Shown here piece after piece: positions 1-11,400 of a DNA stretch of 64,000 bases. The DNA is from CAVTJL01 sp963752325. GTDB lineage: Bacteria > Pseudomonadota > Alphaproteobacteria > Geminicoccales > Geminicoccaceae. The notes beneath the pieces were generated by a model that worked only from the letters and a program-made list of their open reading frames with translations, ran no database searches and was not told the origin of the DNA. Both the position numbers and the translations under genes were made by a program. Within the stretch, counting starts at the first letter, position 1. Each line of letters opens with the position of its first letter. The stretch spans positions 310,001 through 374,000 of the forward strand of contig CAVVXU010000020.1 of NCBI GenBank assembly GCA_963752325.1, in the 5' to 3' direction.

Positions 1-2439
1 GGCCGCCCGGCGCCAACAGGTCGATGCCCTTCTGGATCGCCTCGCCGCCGATGGTGTTGAGGACGACGTCGACACCGCGGCCGCCGGTGACCTCGCGCAC
101 GCGGGCGGCGAAATCCTCACTCAGATAGTCGATGCCGTGCTCAACCCCGAGCCGTCGCAGCATGTCGAGCTTGGCCTGGGACCCGGCGGTAGCGATGACC
201 GTGGCGCCACGCTCGATCGCCATCTGCACCGCGAACGGCCCGGTGCCGCCGGCAGCCGACTGGACGAGCACGGTCTCGCCCGGCTGGAGATCGGCACGGT
301 CCAGGGCGAGACGCATCGTTAGATAACCGATCGGCGAGGCAGCGGCCTCGGGCCAGCTCATCCCCTCGGGTTTCAGGGCCACGACCGCCTCGGGCAGGTT
401 GACGTGATCGGCCTGCCCGCCATGGCCGCCGGCCAGCGCCATGACTGCATCGCCCAGCGCGAGCTTTTGGACGCCCCGGCCCACGGCCGTGACCTCGCCC
501 GCGACCTCGAAGCCCGGCAGGAACGGATAGTGGTCGAGATTGGGATAGAGGCCGCGGAGTGACAAAAGATCGGCGAAGTTGAGGGCGAAGGCGCGCACAC
601 GGATCTGCACCTCGCCTTCGCCGGGCGGCGTAAGGGGAATCTCGCGGATGGAGAGCCCGTCGATGTCGGATGGGCCTTCGAGGACGACCGCGCGGCGCGT
701 GGTGACGGTGCTCGGCATCGCCGCCGCCGAAGCGCCGCTCAGCCAGTAGCGCCGGTGCTCGAAGGGATAGGTGGGCAGCGCCACCGGGCTCGGGCGGGGG
801 CCTTGCCAGCGAGCGGCCCAATCGAGGCTGCCGCCCTTCGCCCAGAAGGCCGCCAGATCATCGAGGCCCGACCCGGAAGGCGACGTCGGAGAGCCTCCGT
901 TGCTCGAGCGCACGCCCTCGTGCCAGCCGCCACGCGTTCCGGCGAGATAGGCCTCGAGCCCCTCCTCCAGATCCTCGATGGAGCGGGCGACGATGGCCAA
1001 GCGGTGGTCGAGCGCGGCGCGGCCAGTCTGCTGGGTCCAGGCGAGGGACACGAGGTCGGGCTCGCTCGTGCCCAGATGATCTAGCAGCACCTGCGCTCGT
1101 GCCCGCAGCGCGGTCGGGGTGCGGGCCGAGAGGGGGACGACGTAGCCTTCCTGCGATGGCGGCGGCGGCGCCGCGCTGCCATGCCACTCCTCGATGATCG
1201 CGAAGGCGGTGGCGCCACCGGCACCGAAGGATTCGACCAGCGCGCGACGGGGCGTCTGGGACCGTGGCCTGGGCCAGGGCGCGCGCAACCGGCAGACCGT
1301 GAGCTCGGCGCCCGGCGGCAGCAGCGATGTCCGGATGCAACGCCTCGACGCCCGGTGTCGGCATCAGCATGCCGCGGCCCAACATGCCCAGCACCTTCGT
1401 CACCTGGGCCACGCCCGACGCCGCTTCGAGATGGCCCAATGCCGGCTTCAGGCTGCCGACGGGGAGCGGCCCTGCCCGTCCCGCACCGCCGATCGTGCGC
1501 GCGAGCCCGGTGATGTCGGAGAGATCGGCCAGCGGCGAGCCCGTCGCCTGGCTCTCGACATAGCCGATGCTGCCGGGCTCGATGGAGGAGCGCTCGAGCA
1601 GCCGTGCGAGCGCCTTAGCCTGACCGCCCGCATTGGGCGCCATATAGGCGCGGCCGCGCCCGTTGGCCGCCATGTGCGTCGCGCGGACCACGCCCCAGGA
1701 TGCGGTCCTTGTCGCGGATCGCGTCCTCGAGACGGCGCAGCACGAGGCATCCGACCCCCTCGCCGCCGACGAGGCCGTCGGCATCTTCCGCGAAGGCCCG
1801 CGCCTCCCCGGTCGGCGATTGCAGGCCCAGGGCCAAAAGACCGCGGCGCGAGGCAGGATGGAGGATGAGGTGGACGCCGCCGGCGATGGCGGCCCGGCAT
1901 TCGCCGCGCCTCAGGCTCTCGGCCGCGAGGTGGATGGCGGCCAGCGACGCGGAGCATGCCGTGTCGACGGCGAGGCTGGGGCCGGTGAGGTCGAGGACGT
2001 GGGAGACGCGGTTGGCGATCGACCAGAAGGCCGAGCTGCCGAGCCCCGGCCCGCCGCGCGCCGCCTCCTCGGCCGCGAGCCGGCCATAGTCCGTGCCCAT
2101 CACGCCCACGAACACGCCGACCTCGCGGTCCCAGGCCTCGGGCAGGCGGCCGGCATTCTCGAGCCCGGCCCAGACCGTCTCGAGGAAAAGCCGCTCCTGC
2201 GGGTCCATCGTCGCCGCCTCGGCGGGCGAGATGCCGAAGAGCAGGGGATCGAAGCCGGCGACATCTGCCAAAAAGCCACCCCGCCCGAGCGCTGCCTCCT
2301 CGGCCCGCAGCGAGCGGAACGCAGCGCGGTCGGCGGGGACATCTGTGATGGCCGAGCGGCCTGCCTCGAGATTGTCCCAGAGCGCCTCGACCGTCCCGGC
2401 ACCCGGATAGCGCCCGGCGAGCCCGATGATGGCGATCGC
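1..2439 (-). other. PKS module 5: divergent KS0 - enoylreductase (partial)
   Basis: KS5 starts near 2439. The nucleophile Cys (codon at 1956, DTACSASL) is kept, but the first catalytic His is replaced: the HGTGT region reads ESQATGS, with a CAG (Gln) codon at 1550-1548. The second His (ALGHLEA) is present. This is the pattern of a non-elongating KS. The post-KS linker ends LPTYPFEHRRYWL near 780. From about 665 to the window edge there is an MDR-type enoylreductase in one clean frame, with FALNFADL, GFEVAGEV and an NADPH loop SAAGGTG. No DH, KR or ACP lies between KS5 and the ER. The domain continues beyond base 1. Confidence 0.82.
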
Positions 2440-5400
2440 ATCGTCGTGCGCAGGGACCGCGGCAACCGGGGCCGTGGCCGGCACCGGAGCGGGAGCCACG
2501 GGGCGCTGGACCGCCCGCGTCGATAGCGCGGCCGCCAGCTCCGCGAGGCTCCTCGCCTCGAAGACCAGCGTGCGCGGCAGGCTGCCATAGATCTCCTCGA
2601 GCCGCGCCTGCAGCTCGCCGGCCACCAGCGAGTCGACGCCGTAGCGCTCGAGCGGCGCCTCGGCGTCGATCCGGTGCGGCTCCAGCTTCAAGGTCCGAGC
2701 CAGGGTCTCACGCGCGATGTCGAGCGCGGAGCCCGTCCCTTGCGATGCGGCCGCGGTCATCACGCTCGGCTCGGCCGGTCGCTCCTGTGCTGCTGCCACC
2801 GCCGGAGTTTGGCCCGCGCGACGCAGCCATCCATCGCTTCTCGCCAGAATGACGTGCTGCCCGCCGCCCTCGAGGCCGCCCGTGGCCATGGGCGAGAAGC
2901 CTTCCACCGCCAGCAAGGTCTGCCAGCGCTCGGCTGACAAAAGCGGAGCATGCGGCAGCCGCAGCCATGCATCCTCGAAGGCCCACCAGCCGTCGGTGAG
3001 ACCGAAGGTCAGCGTCGCGAAATCGCTGGCCGCCGTCGCCTCGTTGAGGATCAGGGCGCCACCCCGTCGCAGCAGCCGCTTCGCGTTCCGCAGCGTGCCA
3101 GCGAGCTGCGGCGTCGCGTGCAGGACATTGGCCGCGATCACGATGTCGAAGCCGCCCTCCTCGAAGCCGGCCTCGCACGGGTCCCGCGTGACGTCGAACG
3201 TCGCGAACCGCGCCGCCGGATAACGGCCAAGAGTCTCGCGCGCCTGGGCGACGAGGCGGGGTGAGATGTCGGTGACGTGGTAGCGCTCGATCCGGCCCTC
3301 CTCGAGGGCCTCCAACACCCGCCGCGTGGTGGCGCCGGTGCCGGCACCGATCTCCAAGATGCGCAGCGGCCGGTCGCCGGCGAGGCCCCGCACCGCCGCG
3401 GCGACGAGCCCGTTGAAGAAGTCGACCGCCTGATCGCCTGCGTAAACGGCATCGACGAGATGGGTGCTGCCGCCGGGGAAAAGAATGTCGGTGGCCTCGC
3501 GGCGACCGCGAAGCAGCTCGGCCGTGCCGGCGATCGCCGCCTCGAGCAGGGCCAGCGGACCCGGCGGCAGCGCTTCTTCCGGTTCCGCCTCGCCTCGGAC
3601 CTCGGGCATCGGATAGACCACGGGACCGTCGAGCCCAGGCTCGAGCCTCAGCCAGCCGACCCGCGCCAGGATCTCCAGATGAGCCTCGAGCAGCGGGCGA
3701 CGGGCAGGAACGATCCCCAGCCGATCCGCCATGGCATCGATGCCGGCCGGAGCCGCATCCCAGAGCCCCAGCCCTTCATAGACACGAGCGAGCCCGCGGC
3801 GCGCATGCTGCACGAGCGCCGTCATGCCGACAGCGGCCTCGGTCATGTCGACCGCTGTCGCGCCGCCGTGGCCCTCAGCCAGCGCCGCGACACCGCCCGC
3901 CATGTCGAGCACGGCCTCGGCATCAACGCGGGTAGCCTGCGCTGCCTGCGCGCCCTCGAAGCCGGCACGGTGCTCCGCGGCCACCTTGAGCACCATCGCC
4001 TGATCCAGCGACCGCGCCATCGCGAGGTCGAAGGCGCGCATCCCCTCGGCCGTCGAAAGTGAAAGAATCCCCTCGCGCCGCGCACGCTCGATGAAGCTTT
4101 CCTGTGCCACGATGCCCGTCTCGCCCCAGATCCCCCAGTTGAGGATCGTGGCGCGCCAGCCGGCGCTCCTGGCCAGCGCCAGGACGTAGGCATCGGCAAA
4201 AGTGCTGCCGGCGGCGTAGTTGGCTTGGCCGGGGTTGAGCGTGAAGGCGTTGGCCGAGGAGAACGCGCAAAGACGCGGCGCCGGCCCGTCGGCGAGCGCC
4301 CGGGCCAGCGCGATCAGCCCATGGGTTTTCGGGCGCAGCGCCGCATCCAGCTCGGCCGTCGTCATCTGGGCGAGCGAGCGGTCGGCCAGCACGAGCGCGC
4401 TGTGCACGGCGAGATCGATCCCGCCCCAGCGCTCCCTCAGCTCGGCCACGACATCACGCAGGCCCGCCTCGTCCGCCGCGTCGAGCTGGCGATAGACGAC
4501 CTCGCCGCCGGCCGCCGCCACGGCCTCGCGGGCGCTACGAACCCGCTCATCCTCCGCGCTGCGGCCGATCCAGGCGATCCTCGCCCGCAGCTTTTGCGCG
4601 AGATGCAGGCTCAGCGCCCGACCTAGGCCACCGGCACCCCCGACGATCAGGCAGGCCGCCCGCTCCGGCAAACCGCCCAGGGCAGTTCCCGTGGTCCCCT
4701 CGTCGAGCACGACCGTCTCGAGAGCCCGCACGAGACGCTGGGGACCGCGATAGGCGACGACGGCGCCGCCGCCCGCCTCGCCCAAAATCCAGGAACGATG
4801 CGCCCGCTCCTTCTCCTCCGGAGCGGCGAGCGGCAGATCGACATGCGCCACCTCCAGCCTCGCGAGCTCCCGACCAGCGGTGAGCACGAGCCCGGGGAGC
4901 GCCGCATAGGCCGGCGCCATCGCCGCCTCGCCCGGAACGGCGGCGAGCCCACGCGTCACGAGCGTCAGGCGGCAGGCGGATCCCGACCGTGCGAGCGCCT
5001 GCAGCAGGGCATGCATCGGCCATACCGCGTCCCGCTCGACGACAGCGAGATCCGGCCCGGCAAGCTCGAGCGCCTGCCTCGGCACCTCGTCCCAGGCCGC
5101 GAAGACAACAGACGCCGCCCCATCACTCAAAAGCGCCGAGAGTTGGGCCGGGTCGAGAGCCTCCGCCGCAAGCGCGCGCCCACCGGTCTCCTGCGCCATC
5201 ACCGCCGCCCAGGTGCCGGCACCGGGCGTGTGCAGCACCAGTGGCGGCTGCCCCGCCCGTGCCGGAACAGGCTTCGGCTCCCAGAACGGTCGCAGATAGA
5301 CGACGCCACCCGCATCGCCGGCCTGCGCATCGAGCGCACGCTCCAGCCGGCGCGCCACGAAGCCCCGCAGCTCCGCCACCACCTCTCCGCCCGGTCGCGC

Positions 5401-8400
5401 GAGCAGAAGATCGGCCGTCAGGCGAGCATCGTCCGTCGCGGCCGGGTCGACCTCGATCCACGCGATCAGCTCGCCCTCCATCGGCCAATGGCAGACGAAC
5501 CGGCCGACGCCCGCCGGCAGAAGCGGCCGCCCGTCGCCCACCACACCGGACACGACACCGCAAGCATGGGCGGCCAACGCCTGGAGCGCCGAGTCGAGAG
5601 CGGCCGGCGAGACGGGCCCTTCCTCGAGCGGTGCCCAGGCCTCCGGCCGCCCCGGCTCGAGGCGGGCGAGCAGCCAGCCCTCATGCAGGTCGATGCCCGC
5701 GAGCAGACGAAATCCTCGGCCATGCTCGATGCCGGCCTGCTCGAGGAAGGAGCGGACCGCGGCCGGCTCGATCGGCCTGCCGGTCCTCGCCGTGAGCATG
5801 GCGCGATCGAGGTCTGGCGGCGCCGCGACGGCCTCGCGCCGGGCCGTGGCGCGGGCGCATGCCTGCCCCTTCGCATCGACGAGGCGAAGGGCCAGCTCAT
5901 CGCCCTCTAGGGAGGACGTGACGCGAACGGCCGTCGGCGCCGCGATCGGCCGAATCCAGGCGATCTCCTCGAGCGGGCCGTCGAAGCCCTGCTCCCGCGC
6001 GGCCCGAGCAAGGAGGGCCAGAACCCCCATGCCCGGCAGCACCGGCACGCCCTGAACCCGGTGGTTCGCCATCACCGGATCCTCAGCCGCGAGCCGGATA
6101 TAGCCCTCCTCGGCGACTCCCGGCCTTTCCGGCCAGCAGCGCAGGCGGGCGAAGGCGGTCAGCGGCAAGTCGACGAAGCGCCCCTCGCCCAGCAGGGCCC
6201 GCGGAACGGGCCCGCCGGCAGCCCAGCTCTCTGCCGCCGCTCGCAAGCCAGAGGCTCCCGACGGTGCGTTGCTCGCACGCAGCACCTTCCGTGGCCCAAC
6301 GACCGACAGATGCGTCCGGCCCTCGGCCAGGGCGCGAAGCGCCGCCAGCGCCTCGTCGAGCGAGCTGGCGACGATGGCAGCGCGCCATTCGTGATGTGTG
6401 CGGCGGCAACCCAGCGTGTGGGCCACGTCCTCGAGCCGCGGCCGATCCTTGGCTAGGCCCGCCGCCAGGCGCGCAGCTTGGCGCCCAAGAACTCTCCTCA
6501 TCGCGCGCACTGACGAGAAGAAGCTGCGGCTTGCCCGAGGCCGGCGCCGCGGCAGGCGGCGCCTCGACACCCTCGATCACGAGATGCGCGTTAGTCCCGC
6601 TGAACCCGAACGAGCTCACCGCGGCGAGCCGGCGCTCCCGCCAGGGCTCGGCCTGCGTCGCGACGCGGAAGGGCGTCGCCTCGAAGTCGATGTGCCGGTT
6701 CGGCCGCTCATAGTGGAGCGAGGGCGGGATCGTCCGGTGGTGCAACGCCAGTAGGGTCTTGATCAGCCCGGCGGCGCCGGCCGCTGCCAGCGTGTGACCG
6801 ATGTTGGTCTTGACCGAGCCGATGGCGCAGCGGCTCGGTCGGCTCGCCACCCTCTTGAAGGCCCGGGAGAGCGCGTCGATCTCGATCGGGTCGCCCAGCC
6901 GGGTCCCGGTGCCGTGCGCCTCGATCAGGCCGAGCCCGGCCGGGTCGATTCCTGCGCCCTCCCAGACCTCGATCTCGAGCGCCTCCTGGGCTTTTGCGTT
7001 GGGCGCCGTGATACCGCTAGTCTTGCCGTCCTGGTTCGTGCCGGTTGCGCGGACCACGCCATAGATCCTCTCGCCATCGCGCCGCGCACGATCGAGCCGC
7101 TTCAGGACCAAAAGGCCAATGCCCTCGCCGGCGACGAAGCCGTCGGCGCGGTCGTCGAAGGTCTTGCAGCGCCCGTCCGGCGCCAGCATGCCGCTCGCCG
7201 CCGTCATCACCAGCATCTGCGGCGTCGCCATCAGGTTGATGCCGCCCACCAGCGCCGTGTCGCAGCACCCCTCGCGGATCGCACGCACGCCCATGTCGGC
7301 CGCGACCAGCGAGGAGGAGCAGGCCGTGTCGAGCGCGATGCTCGGGCCCTTCAGATCGAGCAGGTAGCTGATGCGCGAGGTAAGAATGCTGCAGGTGTTG
7401 CCCAGCAGGAGCTGCCCGGTCAGACGGTCGTCGTCCTCCGGCAACAGGCGGCTGTAGTCGCCCTGCCCGACACCGACAAAAACGCCGCAGCGCGAGCCCT
7501 GGAGCTGGTCCCGCGTGAGCCCGGCATCCTCGAAGGCGTGCCAGGCCTCCTCGAGGAAGAGGCGCTGCTGCGGGTCCATCAGCGCCGCGTCGCGCGGCGA
7601 CAGGTTGAAAAAAAGCGGATCGAAGCGGTCGATCCCGTCGATGAAGCCGCCCCAGCGCACGGCGCTCTGCTGCTCGGGCGTCTGCAGCCGCGCTTGCGCC
7701 TCCTCCTGCCGCCAGCGCCAGGCCGGCACCTGCCCGATGCCGCTCCTGCCCTCGACCAGGAGACGCCAGAAGGCATCCTTGTCGGCTGCTCCCGGATAGC
7801 GGCAGGCGATGCCGACCACCGCGACCTTTTGCTCGTCGGCCCAGCTCTCCCTAAGCGGCGGCTCGGCGACCACAGGCTGCGGCTCCGGTGAGGGCTGAAG
7901 CAGCGGGCGACCCAACGAGGCCGCCAGATGGCGCAGGCCCGGCGCCGTCAGGATCGCCCGCGGGCCGGGCGCATCCTCGCCAAAGTGATAGACGAGCCGG
8001 TCGGCCAGCTCCGTCGCGAGCACGATGTCGAGGCCCAGCTCCGCGAGCGGAAGGTCGGGATCGAGCGCGTCCGGCTCGACGAACAAAAGATCGGCCAGCT
8101 CGCGGGCGACGAGCGGCATGGCCGCCGGCACTGCAGCAGCCGGAGCGGGCTGCGGCGGCAGAGCAGGTACCGCGAAGACGGGCTCGGCGGCGGCCGGCTC
8201 GTCGGCAGCTTGGCCGATCCGGCTGGCCACCATGAGAATGACTGCGCGCAGATCGCGGCAGCGGCCAAGCTCGCCCAGGTCGAGCGCGACGCCGAAACGC
8301 CGGTTCAGCGCGTCCAGCGCGCGCGCCGCGATCTCGGGCGAGACGCCCAGGCCGTCGAGCGGCTGGTCGGTCGCCACCTCCATGGCATCGATGCCCAGAG

Positions 8401-11400
8401 CCTCGGCCAGCCGCGCCCGCACAAAATCAGCGACCTCCTCGGCCAGGCGCCCGTCCACCGCCACCGCTGCGGGCTCGTCCCCCTCGCTCAGGCGCTCGAC
8501 GAGGTGGGCGGCGAGCGCCGCGACATTTGGGTGATCAAAGAGCCGTGTCGCCTGCAGGTCCGTGCCGAAGGCGTCGTTGATCGACTTCGCCACCTCGACC
8601 GCGAGGATCGAATCGAGGCCGAGATCCATGAAGCCGGCCGTGTCGTCGATGTCGTCGGGCGTCAGGTAAAGCGCCTGCGCGATCAGCGCGCGCAGCTTCG
8701 TCAGCACCTCCGCCGCCTGCGGCGCCCTTGGGGCGGGCGGTGGCACCTCCAGGACCGGCGGCGGCGGAGCGGTCACCGGGACACGGTCGCTCGCGATGGT
8801 CGGCGCGCCACGGCGCAGCGTGCCCCAGCAGACCGACCTGCGCATCGCGAGGCCCGGCAGGGCGATGCGCCGTGCCGAGCCCGTGCCCACGGCATCGCTT
8901 CCGCGAGCATGCGCGGCTCGGGCGAGGCGCCCGCGCACCAGAGCCGCGCCACGCGATCCAGCCGGTTCCGCCGGCACAGGCTCAACAGATAATCCTGGTC
9001 CTCCGGATCGTCGGTCAGCAGCGACGCCTTGCCGTCGCCGCCACCGATCCAGCACTCGGCGGGCGCCGCACCCTGCCCGTCAAGATGGGCCGCCAGCGCA
9101 TCGAGCGTCGCGACGACAGAAGCGCCCGGGCGGGCCAGCACCGCGGCACGCAGCGGCATCGCGTTCCGCCCGAGCATCAAGGTCAGGGCGACATCGCGCA
9201 GATCGAGGCCCGGCTCCGCCTCGAGCCTGCGGGCGAGCGCCCCGACGGTCGCCGAGAGCTGGGCTCCATCCGCCGCCGACAGCATGAGCAGCACAGGCTC
9301 CGCGGCCGCAACCCTGGCATCGGCCGAAGCAGCGGGCGGCTCCTCGATCACGACATGGGCGTTGGTGCCCGTGAAGCCGAAGGAGCTGATGCCCGCACGC
9401 CGCTGCCCGGCGCCCCGCCACCGCTCCGCCGCGGTCGGGATATAGAAAGGCGTGCCCTCGAGGCGAATATAGGGGTTCAGCGTCTCGAACCCGGCCAGCG
9501 CCGGCCTGACGCCATGCTCCACCGCGAGCACGGCCTTCAGAAGGCCCGCGATGCCGGCCGCCGGCTCCAGATGGCCGATATTGGCCTTCACCGTGCCAAT
9601 GGCGCAGCTTCCGGGCCCGCCACCCTCGCCGAACGCCCCCGCCAGCGCCTCGATCTCGACCGGATCGCCCAGCTCGGTGCCGGTGCCGTGCGCCTCGATA
9701 TAGCCGATGGCGGAGGCCGGCAGGCCGGCATCCGCGAGCGCCGTCTCGACCAACCGCCGCTGCGCGTTCGGGTTGGGCGCAGTCAACGAATGCGCCCGGC
9801 CGCCATGGTTGACGGCCGAGCCCCGGATCACGGCGCGGATCGGATCGCCGTCGGCGAGCGCCCGATCGAGCGGCTTCAGCACCACGACGCCCACGCCCTC
9901 GCCCTTCACATAGCCGTTGGCGCGCGCATCGAAGCTGTGGCAGCGGCCGTCCGGCGACAGGACGCCGAGCTGGTCCGTGGTCCGCACGTCCTCGGGGTCG
10001 AGGATGAGGCTGACGGCACCGGCCACGGCGAGCTCGCACGCACCCTCGCGCAGCGCGCGGACGGCGTGATGAACGGCGACGAGGCCGGAGGAGCAGGCCG
10101 TGTCGATCGCCTCGGAAGGCCCGTGCCAGTCGAGCGCGAAGGAGATCCGCCCCGGCAACATCGAGGCGATGTTGCCCAGCGCCAGCTGCGAGCGTGCGCC
10201 CTCCTCCGTCTCGATCAGCCCGGCATAAGCGTTCACCTGTTGGCCGAAGAACACGCCCACGGCCTTGCCTGCGGTCTCCGCCGGGGCGATCGCCGCGTCC
10301 TCGAGCGCCTGCCAGACCGCCTCGATGGCCAGCCGGTGCTGCGGGTCCATGTGGACCGCGTCGCGCCTGGAGATGCGGAAGAGCTGGTGGTCGAAGAGGT
10401 CGATCCCGTCGACATAGCCGGCGGTGAGAGGATCGGCCTCATGCTCGAGACCCAAGAAGCCGCCGACGCGCCTCGGGCATCGACCCCACGCTCTGGCGCC
10501 CCTCCTCGATCATCGAGCGCAGGGCGGCGAGATCGGCGGCGCCGGGGAAGCGGCCAGCCATGCCGATGATGGCGATCGGCCGACGCAGTCCCCGCGTCGC
10601 GTCAGGCGCCTTCGCCGGTGCGACCACCTGAACCTCTGCCGGAGGCTTGCCCGGTGCCGCGGGTGACGGCGCTTCCGCCATCGCCAGGGCGTCGCCATGC
10701 TCCTCGAGCAGATGGACCGCGAGCGCACCGATCGAGCCGTGCGCGAAGAAAACCGCCGGCGTGATCTCGACGCCGAAGGTGCCGCTCAGCCCGATGGCCA
10801 GCTCCTTGAGGCCGATCGAATCGAAGCCGAAGGCGGCAAGACCCTCCTCCGGCCGCACACGCGCCGGATCGATCTTTTGCTGTTTCGCCACAATCTCGAC
10901 CAGCCGGCGCTCGATGGCAGCTCGCGATGCCGGCAGCGGTGCCATCCTCCGCTCGGCGACCGGCTGCTGGTACGGGTTTTGCCATCTCGATCGGCGCCAC
11001 CCGGCGCTCGGCCGCGCCGGTGGTCACGACGAGCGATGCAGGGGCATCGGCCGCGGCGAGCCCGGCCTCGAACGTGGCGATGCCCGGCCGCAGGCTCGAG
11101 GAACGGCATGCCCAGCGCCTGGCTGAAGAGCGCCTGGCCCTCGCTCGAGAGGGCGGCGTGGCCGCCGCTCCAGATGGGCCAGGACAAGGCGAGCGTGCGG
11201 CCGTGCCGGCGGCCTTGCCGCACCTCCTCCGCCCGCCACTCGGCGAAACGCACGAGGGCAGGCGTTGGCCACCGCATAGTCGCACTGGCCGAAATCGCCA
11301 TGCTCCGCCGCGAGCGACGAGAAAAGGACAAAAGCCTTCAGCGGCCGGTCCGCCAGGATCTCGTCGAGCGCCAGCGCCCCGTCGATCTTGGCGCGCAGAA

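Noticed and set aside
8728..10569. 613-residue plus-strand open frame across PKS module 3
   Set aside because: Antisense to KS3 and ACP3, whose motifs are unmistakable; typical high-GC shadow.
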